DNA of 11,835 bases from a bacterium (GCA_030019105.1 JASEGY010000045.1:1-11835), one strand, 5' to 3'. Shown: positions 1 to 7,180, counted from the first letter of the stretch. Translations and numbers: made by a program. Notes: generated by a model not told the origin, from the letters alone.

Positions 1-89
1 ATCCGCAATCTGCAATCCAAAATTGGTTTGGTTGCGGCCAGAGGCCGCGCTAAGCGATAAATGAATATCGAAACCAATGGGAAATTGCA

Positions 90-395
90 ATGCGCCGGCA
101 CTCGCAAAATCCTACGCCGAAGGCTTGGAGACATTATATAGAAGAGGTGCGTCAGGGAAAGATATGGGATATCTCAATGCTTAATGCTTATGATGGAGAG
201 GATCTAAAAACTGACATTCGTATTGTTGATTTTCGTGAGGTGTTCAGCCTTCCGAGAAACTTTCTCGAAAATTGGTTAAGCTGCCAGGATACACGTCTTC
301 GACTTCTACCACCATATAGGGAACACCTTTCCCAAGCGTTCGCAAGATTCTTCATGCGTGTTGGCCTGCCCATTGACATTCCACGATTGAGGTAG
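90..395 (+). CDS. hypothetical protein, 101 residues
   Basis: The ORF encodes 101 residues with no signal peptide or membrane segment. The middle and C-terminal part looks protein-like, with YDGED near residue 34, VDFREVFSLP near 47, and PYREHLSQAFARFFMRVGLP near 75-94. This suggests a genuine small soluble protein or the C-terminal piece of a larger one. I do not recognise the family. There is no convincing Shine-Dalgarno before the ATG at 90, and the preceding bases look like interspersed repeat sequence (ATCCGCAATCTGCAATCC at 1-18), so the 5' end may be truncated by repeat insertion. The minus-strand ORF over the same bases is a shadow. It sits alone, followed by repeats and a decayed DUF190 gene, so it could itself be a relic. 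Confidence 0.45.
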   Translation: MRRHSQNPTPKAWRHYIEEVRQGKIWDISMLNAYDGEDLKTDIRIVDFREVFSLPRNFLENWLSCQDTRLRLLPPYREHLSQAFARFFMRVGLPIDIPRLR

Positions 396-440
396 AATCG
401 TGTCCTAAAGGAAAGCTCTATAATGGACAGGGTAACTACT

Positions 441-691
441 CAGGTTGTCAGGTTCACGGTTCAAAGGTTCACGGTTGCTCGCCTTGCGCTATTCGTATAG
501 TACACTTTCGGAGTATCCTCTTCAAATCTAAGGGTAAGAGCCAAAGGGTTCAAAGTTCAGGGTTCACGGTTCCAGGGTTGGTTACCTTACGCGCTCTCTA
601 ACCTTGAACCTTGAACCTTGAACCTCTGAACCTCTGAACCTCTGAACCTGACAACCTGAACGGGTTCTACCATAACTTTTGAAGAGGATAC
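441..691. repeat. GGTTC/GAACC repeat cluster with two crossing inverted repeats
   Basis: The left half is rich in GGTTC-type words (GGTTCACGGTTC, GGTTCAAAG) and the right half in their complements (AACCTTGAACC repeated, then CTCTGAAC repeated three times). CAGGTTGTCAGGTTC at 441-455 is the exact reverse complement of 644-658. GTATCCTCTTCAAA at 513-526 is the exact reverse complement of 678-691. The two pairs interleave rather than nest. The cluster ends a few bases before the surviving part of the DUF190 relic, where that gene's N-terminus should be. It resembles the interspersed repeats of many environmental bacterial genomes. No coding or CRISPR organisation is seen in it. Confidence 0.8.
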
Positions 692-696
692 GGTAA

Positions 697-992
697 TTTG
701 AGCTTGAGCAGCAGATAGAAAAGGCGCGGGAACACGACCTATCCGGCGCGACCGTCCTGAAGGGAGCAGAGGACTTTGGCACGCACAGCCGGCTTCATAC
801 CACAAAAATCCTTCGGCTCTCTACCGACCTTCCGGTTGTGATCGAGATTGTGGACACACGAAAAAAATCGAGACGTTTCTCCCGGTAATAGACGGGGTGA
901 TTACGGAAGGACTGGCGACCATCGAGAAGGTTGAGGTTCGGTTCTATCGGAGTGGGGACACTGCTAAATATAACGGAGGTTTCTGCCAATGA
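697..992 (+). pseudogene. DUF190-family relic, N-truncated and frameshifted
   Basis: Reading from 697 gives a clear DUF190 core: ELEQQIEKAREHDLSGATVL, then KGAEDFGTHSRLHTTKILRL, then DLPVVIEIVDT. After an A7 tract (861-867) this frame runs into a stop at 886-888. The family sequence continues in another frame from 867 as IETFLPVIDGVITEGLATIEKVEVRFYR and reads to a TGA at 990-992. One missing A in the tract explains the break. The family's N-terminus, roughly the first 25-30 residues, is absent: an in-frame TAA lies at 694-696 and repeat sequence lies before it. DUF190 proteins are small cytoplasmic proteins of uncertain function. The restored frame would end in an ATGA overlap with the antitoxin start at 989. 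A sequencing error could explain the frameshift but not the missing N-terminus. Confidence 0.8.
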
Positions 993-1180
993 GAGGAATA
1001 CAATTTGTCACTGATGGCCTGGGCAAGAAAACAGCGGTTCTTATTGATCTTAAAGAATGGGGAGAACTATGGGAGGATTTTTATGATGCCTTAATGTCTG
1101 AATCTCGGAAGAATGAACCAACTATATCCTGGGAAGAGTTAAAAGCAGAAACCAAGAGAGAAGAGGTAATAAGTGGTTGA
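989..1180 (+). CDS. putative antitoxin of a RelE-type toxin-antitoxin pair
   Basis: This 63-residue acidic protein begins MRGIQFVTDGLGKKTAVLID. That is the short beta-strand opening seen in small Phd/RelB-like antitoxins that pair with RelE toxins. It is followed by an acidic helical tail (KEWGELWEDFYDAL, then SWEELKAETKREE). Such proteins bind and neutralise the toxin through the C-terminal part and often repress their own promoter. GGAGG at 975-979 lies 9 bases before the ATG. The last codons overlap the toxin start by 8 bases, which supports co-translation. The family assignment rests on general resemblance and on the neighbour; the pair as a whole is well supported. Confidence 0.75.
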   Translation: MRGIQFVTDGLGKKTAVLIDLKEWGELWEDFYDALMSESRKNEPTISWEELKAETKREEVISG

Positions 1181-1433
1181 GTACCAAATCCGATTTACCA
1201 CTTCAGCGGCTAATGAATTTCGTCGTTTGCCGGATCACATTAAAGATGAAGCTGAATTGGTGATCGAGGGACTAAAGAAAAATCCCCGGCCTTTTGGTGT
1301 GCGCAAATTAAAAGGACATAACCGACTGTATCGTATCCGAATTGGACAGTATCGGCTGGTGTACGAAATCGACGATAAAACAAAACTGGTTCGTGTTACA
1401 CGAGTACGACATCGACGAGAAGTATATCGGTAA
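1173..1433 (+). CDS. RelE/ParE-family toxin (predicted mRNA interferase)
   Basis: The 86-residue protein has the RelE fold signature. The N-terminus is YQIRFTTSAANEFRRLP, the centre is KNPRPFGVRKLKG, then comes LYRIRIGQYRLVYEI, and it ends VRHRREVYR, with the basic C-terminus typical of ribosome-dependent mRNA interferases. Its length is normal for the family. The start is the GTG at 1173, inside the end of the antitoxin gene, with a purine-rich GAGAAGAGG (about 1157-1165) ahead of it. Antitoxin first, toxin second with overlap is the classic order. All parts look intact, so the module is probably functional. A ParE-like gyrase poison is less likely but cannot be excluded from sequence alone. 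Confidence 0.88.
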   Translation: MVEYQIRFTTSAANEFRRLPDHIKDEAELVIEGLKKNPRPFGVRKLKGHNRLYRIRIGQYRLVYEIDDKTKLVRVTRVRHRREVYR

Positions 1434-1466
1434 CTACTCAGCCACAGAGGCACAGAGACACAGAGG
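1429..1466. repeat. CACAGAG-type interspersed repeat
   Basis: GGTAACTACTCAG (1429-1441) is followed by CCACAGAGGCACAGAGACAC and AGAGG. The 13-base GGTAACTACTCAG also occurs at 431-443 at the edge of the GGTTC cluster, so both look like insertions of related repeat material. The CACAGAG units are short tandem words. It begins over the last codons of the RelE-type toxin gene, whose stop codon is the TAA inside this motif. Confidence 0.6.
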
Positions 1467-1498
1467 AAGGATATTTTATCGCAAGGGGATCAGGTTAT

Positions 1499-4400
1499 AT
1501 GAACTTACACCAGGACATCTCTTATCAAGCTTTAATTCAAAATCTGCAACATGTGCGGCGGCATCTGCGTGGGGTAACAATCCTTAGCAGGATTACCACC
1601 ATGCTGGCTGTGCTTCTGGGCATCTCGCTTGCCGGCTTTCTTCTGGATAAATTCTTTCCCCTGCCGGCAGCGCTCCGGGCAGTATGTCTAAGTTTAGCCA
1701 TCCTAGGCGCAGTGGGCTTTGTAATCGAACTAACCCTCAGACTTCTGGTGGGGTGGAATGACGAGACCATTGCCCTGCTTATTGAAAGGCATTACCCGGA
1801 GGTCGCCGATCGCTTAATAAGCTCTGTCCAGTTGGTTAAAGAAGGCTCAGGCCTTTATTCCCTTGAGTTGGTTAAGGCCCTGTTCCGGGATGCGGAAGAA
1901 GGATTAAACAGACTCAAGCTATCAGAGGCAGTAAGCAAAAAAGGGCTGCTCAGGTCTTCCATGACCGCCGGGGGGCTGGCCTCAGGATTGATCGCTTACG
2001 CCTTCCTTTCACCGCTCTCTTTCTCTGCCTCAGCCGAGCGGTTTTTCCATCCTTTTAAACCACCATCCCTTTCTCAAATTCAAGGGAGAAAAACGGCTGT
2101 GTCCTTCCCGGAAAAAGCGGAGCTTGCCAATCCGGTCATTACCGGCCTTCAATTAAGATACGAGTATCCTGCTTATACTCAATTGCCGCCCGTAAACGGA
2201 AAAGAAGGGGAAGGACAGATCGAAATACTTGTCGGGACTAAAGTGACCTTCCGGGCTGAAGCCGACCATGCGCTTAAAGAAGCCCATCTGGCTCTTTCCT
2301 GGGGGGATACCCGTCCTCTTTTCGTAAAGGGAACCAGAATCACCGGACAAATAGTGATCACTCAGGATGGGGAATACACCATTCAGGCAGTCGATATCCA
2401 CGGACGGCCTAATCTTGATCCGGTTAAATTTCAAATCACCGCCTTACCGGATAATCCCCCACGGGTTAAGCTCCTTGAACCGGGAGAAAATATCTCACTC
2501 CCGGCAGAGATGATTGTCCCCTTAAGAGTTGAAGCTGAGGATGATTATGGAATAACCGATCTTAATTTGAGATACAAGATAAATCGTTATTATCAAGTAA
2601 AGGAAGAATGGGAAGAGGGTATCGCCCTGGCGGCCTACCAACCTCCCCGCAAGAATCCGGTTAAACCTTATCTCTGGGATTTAAGCGTCCTGGGGCTGCT
2701 TCCGGAGGACATTATCATTTACTATGCGGTCGCCTTAGATAGTAAAGGAAATAAGGCGCTTTCACCCAGATACATTATTCGTTTCCCATCCATGGCTGAG
2801 ATTTATAAAGATATCGCCGAGCGGCAGAGACAGGAACAAGCTTCGCTGACCGACATCCTCGAAGAGCAAAAGCAGATAAAAGAAGCTACCGAAGATCTGC
2901 TCGAAGAAATAAGGAGAGAGCGAGAGCTTTCCCCTCAGGGCAAGGAAAACCTAAACGAGCTTTCTAAAAAGGAAAAGGATATTGTCCAAAAGGCCGAATC
3001 CGTGCTGGAACAGATGGCTGAGACAATGGCTCAGATGGAGGAAAACCAGGTTGTTTCTCCTGAGGTCATGGAGAAGATGCGGGAGATCCAGGATCTAATC
3101 AAAAAGGTAGTCAGCGAAGAGATGCGGGAGGCGATGAAGAAACTTTCTGAGGCCATCGAAGGGGTGAAATTGACAGAGCAGGAAGAAAAGCTTATGCAGG
3201 CTAGCTTCAATCAGGAGGAGTTCATCCAGCGGCTGGAGCGGACTCTATCTCTGCTGAAACGAATGGAACTGGAACAATCTATGGACGCAGCCATCAAAGA
3301 GGCAGAACAAATCCTGCAAAAACAGGAAGATATCGCCGAGCAAACCATGAAGGGGGATAAAAAAGACTTGTCTGACCTGGCTAAAGCCCAGGAGGCCTTA
3401 GCCAAAAGAACCGAGGAGCTTCTCAAGGAAATAGACCGTATAGCCGAAAAGGCCAAAGAAATAGAACCCGCGGCAGTTGAAGATCTTAAACAGGCCGGAG
3501 AGCAAGCCGGGAAGACCCCTTCAAAGATGCAGGAGACAGCTAAAGACCTGGCGGCCGGCCAGCGTGAAGAAGCCCGGGTAAAAGAACAAGACGTGATGCA
3601 GAAGCTATCCCGGCTTTCAGCGGGATTATCCCGGGCCAAACAGGGCATGCAGTCCTGTCAATTGGACCAGCTCAAGCAGGAAATGGATAAGGCCCTGGGA
3701 GAGGTTCTTAACCTTTCCGCTAAACAGGAAGAGGTCGTCTCATCCCTCTCTTCCGGCCGGGCCCCATCCCTGGGGTCATTAGCTGCGGAGGAACTCCTTT
3801 TGAAACAGGGGGCGGAACAGATTCTGGGGCGGATGGAAAAGCTGGCTAAAAAGAGTCTTATGTTTCCGGGTCAGGTTCTTGAGGGACTTAAACAGGCCTC
3901 CCAGAATCTCAGCCGGACGGCTAATAATCTGGAAGAGGGTAAGCGCGGCTTTGCTCAGGCCAGGGAGGCCATGTACCAGTTCAACCAGGTGGCCGTTGAT
4001 CTTATGAAGGCCAGCCAGAAATGCTCCCAATGTCAGGGCTCCTGTGATAAGGGCGGCGGCAGGGAGCAGTTGTCCAATATGGGTAAACAACAGCAGGGAA
4101 TAAATAAAGGCACGGATGACTTATTAAAGCTCTTTCCTGATTTGACCCGGCCTCAGGCCCAGAGAATGGCCAAACAACTGGCTTATGAACAATCCATGGT
4201 CAGGCAAACCCTGGAGAGACTCTTAGCAGGCGGCGATGAACTGTCAAAATTACTGGGGAGGCTGGATGAACTGGGTAAAGAGATGGAAAAGATAGAAAAG
4301 GATTTAGAATCCGGCTCGATCGAGCCTGAGACAAAGAATAGACAAAAGCAGGTTTTGAAGAGACTTTTAGATGCGACTAAATCAATCCACCAGAAGGAAT

Positions 4401-4603
4401 TGTCCGAAAAGGAAAGAGAAGCCGAAAGGCCCAAAGAATATATCCGTCGAGACAGACCAGGCCCACTGTCGGATAAGTTGACCCGCCCGCCCCAACTTCC
4501 CGGGGAAAAACTTCCTTCCCCTGACGCCCCCGGCGTTACCATCCCCGGCTACGAGGAATTGATCAAGCAATATTTCCGGTTATTATCTGAGGGATGGGAA
4601 TAG
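1499..4603 (+). CDS. DUF4175-like large membrane protein with extended coiled coil
   Basis: This 1034-residue protein has the architecture of the DUF4175 family. There are two N-terminal membrane segments (about residues 28-49 and 57-82) and a third at about 153-175. A beta-rich region follows (about 190-430) with Ig-like stretches such as NPPRVKLLEPGE and RVEAEDDYGITDLNLRYKIN. Then comes a long charged Glu/Lys/Gln coiled coil (about 435-960). The Pro-rich tail ends GYEELIKQYFRLLSEGWE, which is like the usual conserved C-terminal motif. An unusual cysteine cluster CSQCQGSC lies at residues 842-849. AGGGGAT (about 1484-1490) precedes the ATG at 1499. Family members are often encoded near MoxR/DUF58/VWA genes; here the upstream neighbour is a toxin-antitoxin pair and the downstream ones are a sigma/anti-sigma pair. 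Function is not established. Confidence 0.85.
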   Translation: MNLHQDISYQALIQNLQHVRRHLRGVTILSRITTMLAVLLGISLAGFLLDKFFPLPAALRAVCLSLAILGAVGFVIELTLRLLVGWNDETIALLIERHYPEVADRLISSVQLVKEGSGLYSLELVKALFRDAEEGLNRLKLSEAVSKKGLLRSSMTAGGLASGLIAYAFLSPLSFSASAERFFHPFKPPSLSQIQGRKTAVSFPEKAELANPVITGLQLRYEYPAYTQLPPVNGKEGEGQIEILVGTKVTFRAEADHALKEAHLALSWGDTRPLFVKGTRITGQIVITQDGEYTIQAVDIHGRPNLDPVKFQITALPDNPPRVKLLEPGENISLPAEMIVPLRVEAEDDYGITDLNLRYKINRYYQVKEEWEEGIALAAYQPPRKNPVKPYLWDLSVLGLLPEDIIIYYAVALDSKGNKALSPRYIIRFPSMAEIYKDIAERQRQEQASLTDILEEQKQIKEATEDLLEEIRRERELSPQGKENLNELSKKEKDIVQKAESVLEQMAETMAQMEENQVVSPEVMEKMREIQDLIKKVVSEEMREAMKKLSEAIEGVKLTEQEEKLMQASFNQEEFIQRLERTLSLLKRMELEQSMDAAIKEAEQILQKQEDIAEQTMKGDKKDLSDLAKAQEALAKRTEELLKEIDRIAEKAKEIEPAAVEDLKQAGEQAGKTPSKMQETAKDLAAGQREEARVKEQDVMQKLSRLSAGLSRAKQGMQSCQLDQLKQEMDKALGEVLNLSAKQEEVVSSLSSGRAPSLGSLAAEELLLKQGAEQILGRMEKLAKKSLMFPGQVLEGLKQASQNLSRTANNLEEGKRGFAQAREAMYQFNQVAVDLMKASQKCSQCQGSCDKGGGREQLSNMGKQQQGINKGTDDLLKLFPDLTRPQAQRMAKQLAYEQSMVRQTLERLLAGGDELSKLLGRLDELGKEMEKIEKDLESGSIEPETKNRQKQVLKRLLDATKSIHQKELSEKEREAERPKEYIRRDRPGPLSDKLTRPPQLPGEKLPSPDAPGVTIPGYEELIKQYFRLLSEGWE

Positions 4604-4666
4604 TTTTTTGTAATATCTTCGATTCAAGAATGTCTAATCTATAAACGAATCAGGATAGAACCCCAC

Positions 4667-5203
4667 ATGGCCAGACAAGACCCTCCCCCTTTTGAATTCG
4701 TCTTTTCTAAATACAAAGAGCGGATATTCAGACTCATTTGCCAGATGATGGGGGACGAGGAGGAGGCTAAAGACCTGGTCTCAGAGGTGTTTTTAGCCGC
4801 TTACAAGGCATACCACCGATTTCGGGGTGAATCAGACGTTTACTCCTGGCTCTACCGGATTGCTATTAACCGGACACTGAATCGAATCAAGCGCAAGTCA
4901 AGGATTGTCTCGCTGGACAACCCCCCTGGGAAGGATAAAAGAGGGGAGGACATCTTCCACGAGGTGGTTAGTCCACGGGATGGCCCGGAAGGACTTCAGG
5001 AGAGGAAGGAGGTAATCGAAGCGGTCAGGAGGGCTATTGCCAAATTGCCCTCCAAATATCGGGAGGTAGTCGTCCTGCGAGAAATCGAGAATCTTTCTTA
5101 CGAGGAGATTGCGGCTACCCTGGAGATTTCTACGGAAACAGTAGGGGTAAGGCTCTATCGGGCCAGAGAAAAACTACGGAGGTTAATCAAATACAGCTCG
5201 TAG
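4667..5203 (+). CDS. ECF RNA polymerase sigma factor (sigma-70 family, RpoE-like)
   Basis: This 178-residue protein has only sigma regions 2 and 4, as expected of an extracytoplasmic-function sigma factor. Region 2 covers about residues 10-75. It includes DEEEAKDLVSEVFLAAYKAY, the core-binding helix, and SDVYSWLYRIAINRTLNRIK, the -10 recognition and melting part. Region 4 covers about 126-174: LPSKYREVVVLREIENLSYE, then EIAATLEISTETVGVRLYRA, a helix-turn-helix for the -35 element. It directs polymerase to a stress or envelope regulon. The stop is 51 bases before the zinc-finger anti-sigma gene, its likely partner. The 63-base gap after the DUF4175 gene suggests possible cotranscription. The Shine-Dalgarno is modest (AGGA near 4652). 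Confidence 0.93.
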   Translation: MARQDPPPFEFVFSKYKERIFRLICQMMGDEEEAKDLVSEVFLAAYKAYHRFRGESDVYSWLYRIAINRTLNRIKRKSRIVSLDNPPGKDKRGEDIFHEVVSPRDGPEGLQERKEVIEAVRRAIAKLPSKYREVVVLREIENLSYEEIAATLEISTETVGVRLYRAREKLRRLIKYSS

Positions 5204-5254
5204 CTGCGCCGGGAAGGTTGAAGGATAGAATCTGTTCTAAAGGGAGCGAAGGCA

Positions 5255-5722
5255 ATGAAGTGTCGAAAGGTGAAGAGACTGCTGTCTATTTACATAGATG
5301 GAGAACTGGAGGGAAGTAAATCGCAGGAGGTGGAGAACCACCTTTCCACCTGTGTCTCCTGTGCTGGAGAGCTTGAAAGCCTGAGTAAGCAGAGTAGCCA
5401 CTTAAGGGAGCTTTTTGCCTCAATCAGAGTGCCGGCTTTATCCCCTGACTTTGCGCGGGAATTTTATGAGCAGTTAGAAGAGAAAGGTCGCTGGTGGGAA
5501 ATAGATTGGTGGTTCCCCTATCAACAGCCGGTTTTAGCTGGAGTGGCCATGGCCTGCCTCTTGCTGGCCATTCTCTTCTACCCCAAAGGGAATGGGGTTA
5601 AAGTGGGGAAAGATGAGCCCCTGCCCTTGATCGTCCGGGAGGCAGTATCTGAGGTTGGCAGGCTCTCCGAGCAAGAGATACTAAAGAACCAAGCTGAGGA
5701 TATCATTAGCCGGCTGCTTTAG
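5255..5722 (+). CDS. membrane anti-sigma factor with zinc-finger (ZAS/zf-HC2) domain
   Basis: This 155-residue protein starts MKCRKVKRLLSIYIDGEL and has the anti-sigma zinc motif Hx3Cx2C (H29, C33, C36, in NHLSTCVSC) with C3 upstream. A single membrane segment lies at about 92-109 (PVLAGVAMACLLLAILFY) and an extracytoplasmic tail of about 45 residues follows. The N-terminal domain should hold the sigma factor encoded just upstream at the membrane until a signal releases it. AGGGAG (5241-5246) precedes the ATG by 8 bases. The outer tail is short, so sensing may need another protein or regulated proteolysis. Tryptophans cluster just before the membrane (WWEIDWWFPY). Confidence 0.9.
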   Translation: MKCRKVKRLLSIYIDGELEGSKSQEVENHLSTCVSCAGELESLSKQSSHLRELFASIRVPALSPDFAREFYEQLEEKGRWWEIDWWFPYQQPVLAGVAMACLLLAILFYPKGNGVKVGKDEPLPLIVREAVSEVGRLSEQEILKNQAEDIISRLL

Positions 5723-5794
5723 TAGCCGCTTTCCGGGAAGGAAATTCTACGGGAAGGAGGTTGTCTCTCGGAGGGCCTGCCAGAAAATTACGGA

Positions 5795-5814
5795 TTTTGG
5801 GCATTGTCCCAAAA
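5795..5814. terminator. hairpin downstream of the anti-sigma gene
   Basis: TTTTGGG (5795-5801) and CCCAAAA (5808-5814) form a 7-bp stem with a 6-base loop. It lies 72 bases after the anti-sigma stop. It has no T-run on the plus side, so it may be a weak terminator or a repeat remnant. From the minus side it lies just beyond the end of the short RNA predicted at 5825-5899. Confidence 0.35.
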
Positions 5815-5824
5815 GGAAGGGAGA

Positions 5825-5899
5825 TATACAAAGAAAGGGGTGGGTTTATTACCCTCCCCCTTTCTAAGCCGATAAGATCAAAGTCCTAAGATCAATCTC
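5825..5899 (-). ncRNA. predicted short antisense RNA (third, ORF-less element)
   Basis: A minus-strand promoter (-35 at 5929-5934, -10 at 5906-5911) should start a transcript near 5899, which would end at the strong hairpin 5832-5865, about 75 nt in all. The same promoter spacing and flanks and a related AGAAAGGGG terminator occur in the two peptide-encoding elements. Here, however, no Shine-Dalgarno plus ORF follows. The plus strand at 5871-5892 matches the minus-strand sense sequence of the peptide ORF of the second copy (11440-11461): 15 identical bases (GATAAGATCAAAGTC), then 7 more with two transitions that are G-U pairs in RNA. This transcript is therefore antisense to codons 5-12 of that mRNA. 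The existence of the RNA is predicted, not proven. Confidence 0.6.
5832..5865 (-). terminator. intrinsic terminator of the third element
   Basis: Read on the minus strand, AGAAAGGGG pairs with CCCCTTTCT, with a short inner GGG/CCC stem and a TAATAA-type loop. CTTTCTTTG follows as a modest U-rich tail. The hairpin is near-symmetric and could also stop plus-strand transcripts leaving the anti-sigma gene. It is related in sequence to the hairpins at 7296-7325 and 11511-11546. Confidence 0.6.
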
Positions 5900-5905
5900 G
5901 TAATT

Positions 5906-5934
5906 AGTATAGCATTAATTTTGGATATTGTCAA
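5906..5934 (-). promoter_or_regulatory. sigma-70 promoter, minus strand (third element)
   Basis: On the minus strand TTGACA (plus 5929-5934) is followed by exactly 17 bases and TATACT (plus 5906-5911). TGC immediately upstream makes it an extended -10. The flanks TTTTACTC before the -35 and AATTAATGC before the -10 are the same in the promoters at 7407-7435 and 11632-11660. Confidence 0.8.
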
Positions 5935-6008
5935 GAGTAAAATGGCTCAATGCCCAGTAAAATTTGGGTGGTGTCTCATTTTGACTTAATGAGCTGCGTA
6001 ACTTTCCA

Positions 6009-6058
6009 GGAGTTAATCCTTTAGGATTTCATTTATGAAAGGCTAAAGCCTAAACTCC
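6009..6058. repeat. 50-bp imperfect palindrome, copy A
   Basis: It opens GGAGTTAATCCTTTAGGATT and closes GAAAGGCTAAAGCCTAAACT plus CC. The two arms, about 24 bases each, pair imperfectly. A near-identical copy lies at 11736-11788 and an expanded one at 8921-8984. It lies just upstream of the TPR lipoprotein Shine-Dalgarno, so it would be in that gene's leader. Confidence 0.8.
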
Positions 6059-6081
6059 CATTATTCGAGGAGGTGGCAAGA

Positions 6082-7071
6082 ATGAAGAAGCTCTATTGGA
6101 TAGCTGTCTTAGCTATTGTCTCGTTAGTCTTCACCGGGTGTTTCAACTACAAGTATGTCAAGGTTACCAGGACCATGATGAAGGCCCAGCAGGAGGTGGA
6201 AAAGGAAGAGTATGACCGGGCCATTGAAAGACTTTCTAAATTAAAGGAAGACTATCCGGAATTTGGGCGATGGCCGGACTTAATGCTGGCAGATGCATAC
6301 CAGAAGAAAGGGGACTATGCTAAGGCCGAGGCAATTTTAAAAGGGATCGAGCGGGATGAAGGACTATCCTTTGAGGCCTATCTAAAGAAGGGTGGATTGT
6401 ACTTGGCCCAGAACAAAGAGGCAGAGGCCGAAAGGGTTTTTGAAACGGTAAGAGAGAAAGGAGCTATTCAAACAGAGGAGGCCATTGCCCGGATATACGA
6501 GGAGCAAAAGCAATACGAGGAAGCCCTGGCTATCTATACCAGACTTAAAGAGGAACATCCTGATCACTTTCTGGCTCACACTGATCTGGGGAATGTTTAT
6601 CGTAAGATGGGCCAGGCTGTCAAAGCGATTGGAAGTTATCAGGAAGCCCTGAATCTTAACCCCAAGAATGTTGAGGCCCTGCTGTGGCTGGGGGGACTCT
6701 ATTTCATAACCGGCCAGGAAGAAAAGACCAGAGCGACTGTGACAAAAGTACCGGCTATCCCTGAAGGAAAGGAATACACCCGGCTGGTAAAGACTATGTT
6801 GAAGTATCTGGATTCTTCGTCCTACAAGAAGTCCCGGTCAAGTGACGTCGCCAGAGAAGAGCTTTCTGCCGGTAAGTTAAATGAAGCGGCTGAAATCTAT
6901 CAGAAGACCCTTCTGGCCATTCCTGCCGATTCCAGGCTCCATTTTAACCTGGGGGCTATTTATCTTTTGAAGGGGATGGATAAAGAGGCCGTAAGAGAAT
7001 TTAAGAAGGTCAAGGACGGAGATGAGGCCGGATTCGCTAAGGTGATTGTAAAAGAGGTGCTGGATCGCTAA
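6082..7071 (+). CDS. TPR-repeat lipoprotein
   Basis: The start chosen is ATG 6082: GAGGAGG (6067-6073) lies 8 bases ahead, whereas the GTG at 6073 overlaps that Shine-Dalgarno. The 329-residue product begins MKKLYWIAVLAIVSLVFTGC, a lipoprotein signal with Cys20 as the probable lipidated residue (the -3 position is Phe, slightly atypical). The rest is built of tetratricopeptide repeats, about seven. Examples are KEEYDRAIERLSKLKEDYPE, KKGDYAKAEAILKGIE, KQYEEALAIYTRLKEEHPDH, KAIGSYQEALNLNPKNVEAL, and KLNEAAEIYQKTLLAIPADS near the C-terminus. TPR lipoproteins act as periplasm-facing scaffolds in envelope assembly or secretion; the partner is not evident here. It is flanked on both sides by the minus-strand RNA elements. 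Confidence 0.88.
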   Translation: MKKLYWIAVLAIVSLVFTGCFNYKYVKVTRTMMKAQQEVEKEEYDRAIERLSKLKEDYPEFGRWPDLMLADAYQKKGDYAKAEAILKGIERDEGLSFEAYLKKGGLYLAQNKEAEAERVFETVREKGAIQTEEAIARIYEEQKQYEEALAIYTRLKEEHPDHFLAHTDLGNVYRKMGQAVKAIGSYQEALNLNPKNVEALLWLGGLYFITGQEEKTRATVTKVPAIPEGKEYTRLVKTMLKYLDSSSYKKSRSSDVAREELSAGKLNEAAEIYQKTLLAIPADSRLHFNLGAIYLLKGMDKEAVREFKKVKDGDEAGFAKVIVKEVLDR

Positions 7072-7180
7072 ATATTTTGGAGCACCCACTACCCAGTTGG
7101 CTTAAGGTGTCAGGTTGTAGTCTGACACCCCTACGGATTATTAAGCTGACGTAGGAACAGCTCTACTTCAACGATAGATG

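Noticed and set aside
601..660. CRISPR-like direct repeats (CTCTGAAC and TTGAACC units)
   Set aside because: Units are 7-8 bases with no spacers; this is a simple-sequence repeat cluster.
3211..4570. Long minus-strand ORFs over the second half of the DUF4175 gene
   Set aside because: They are antisense shadows of a strongly coding, compositionally biased plus-strand coiled coil, with no Shine-Dalgarno or recognisable domain.
5745..5780. Possible small ORF behind GGGAAGGAGG near 5750-5760
   Set aside because: No ATG, GTG or TTG lies at a workable distance, and no reading frame there resembles a protein.
5871..5903. A plus-strand peptide fragment DKIKVLRSIS at the third element
   Set aside because: It has an in-frame stop just upstream and no start or Shine-Dalgarno; the conserved promoter and terminator run the other way, so it is better read as antisense RNA.
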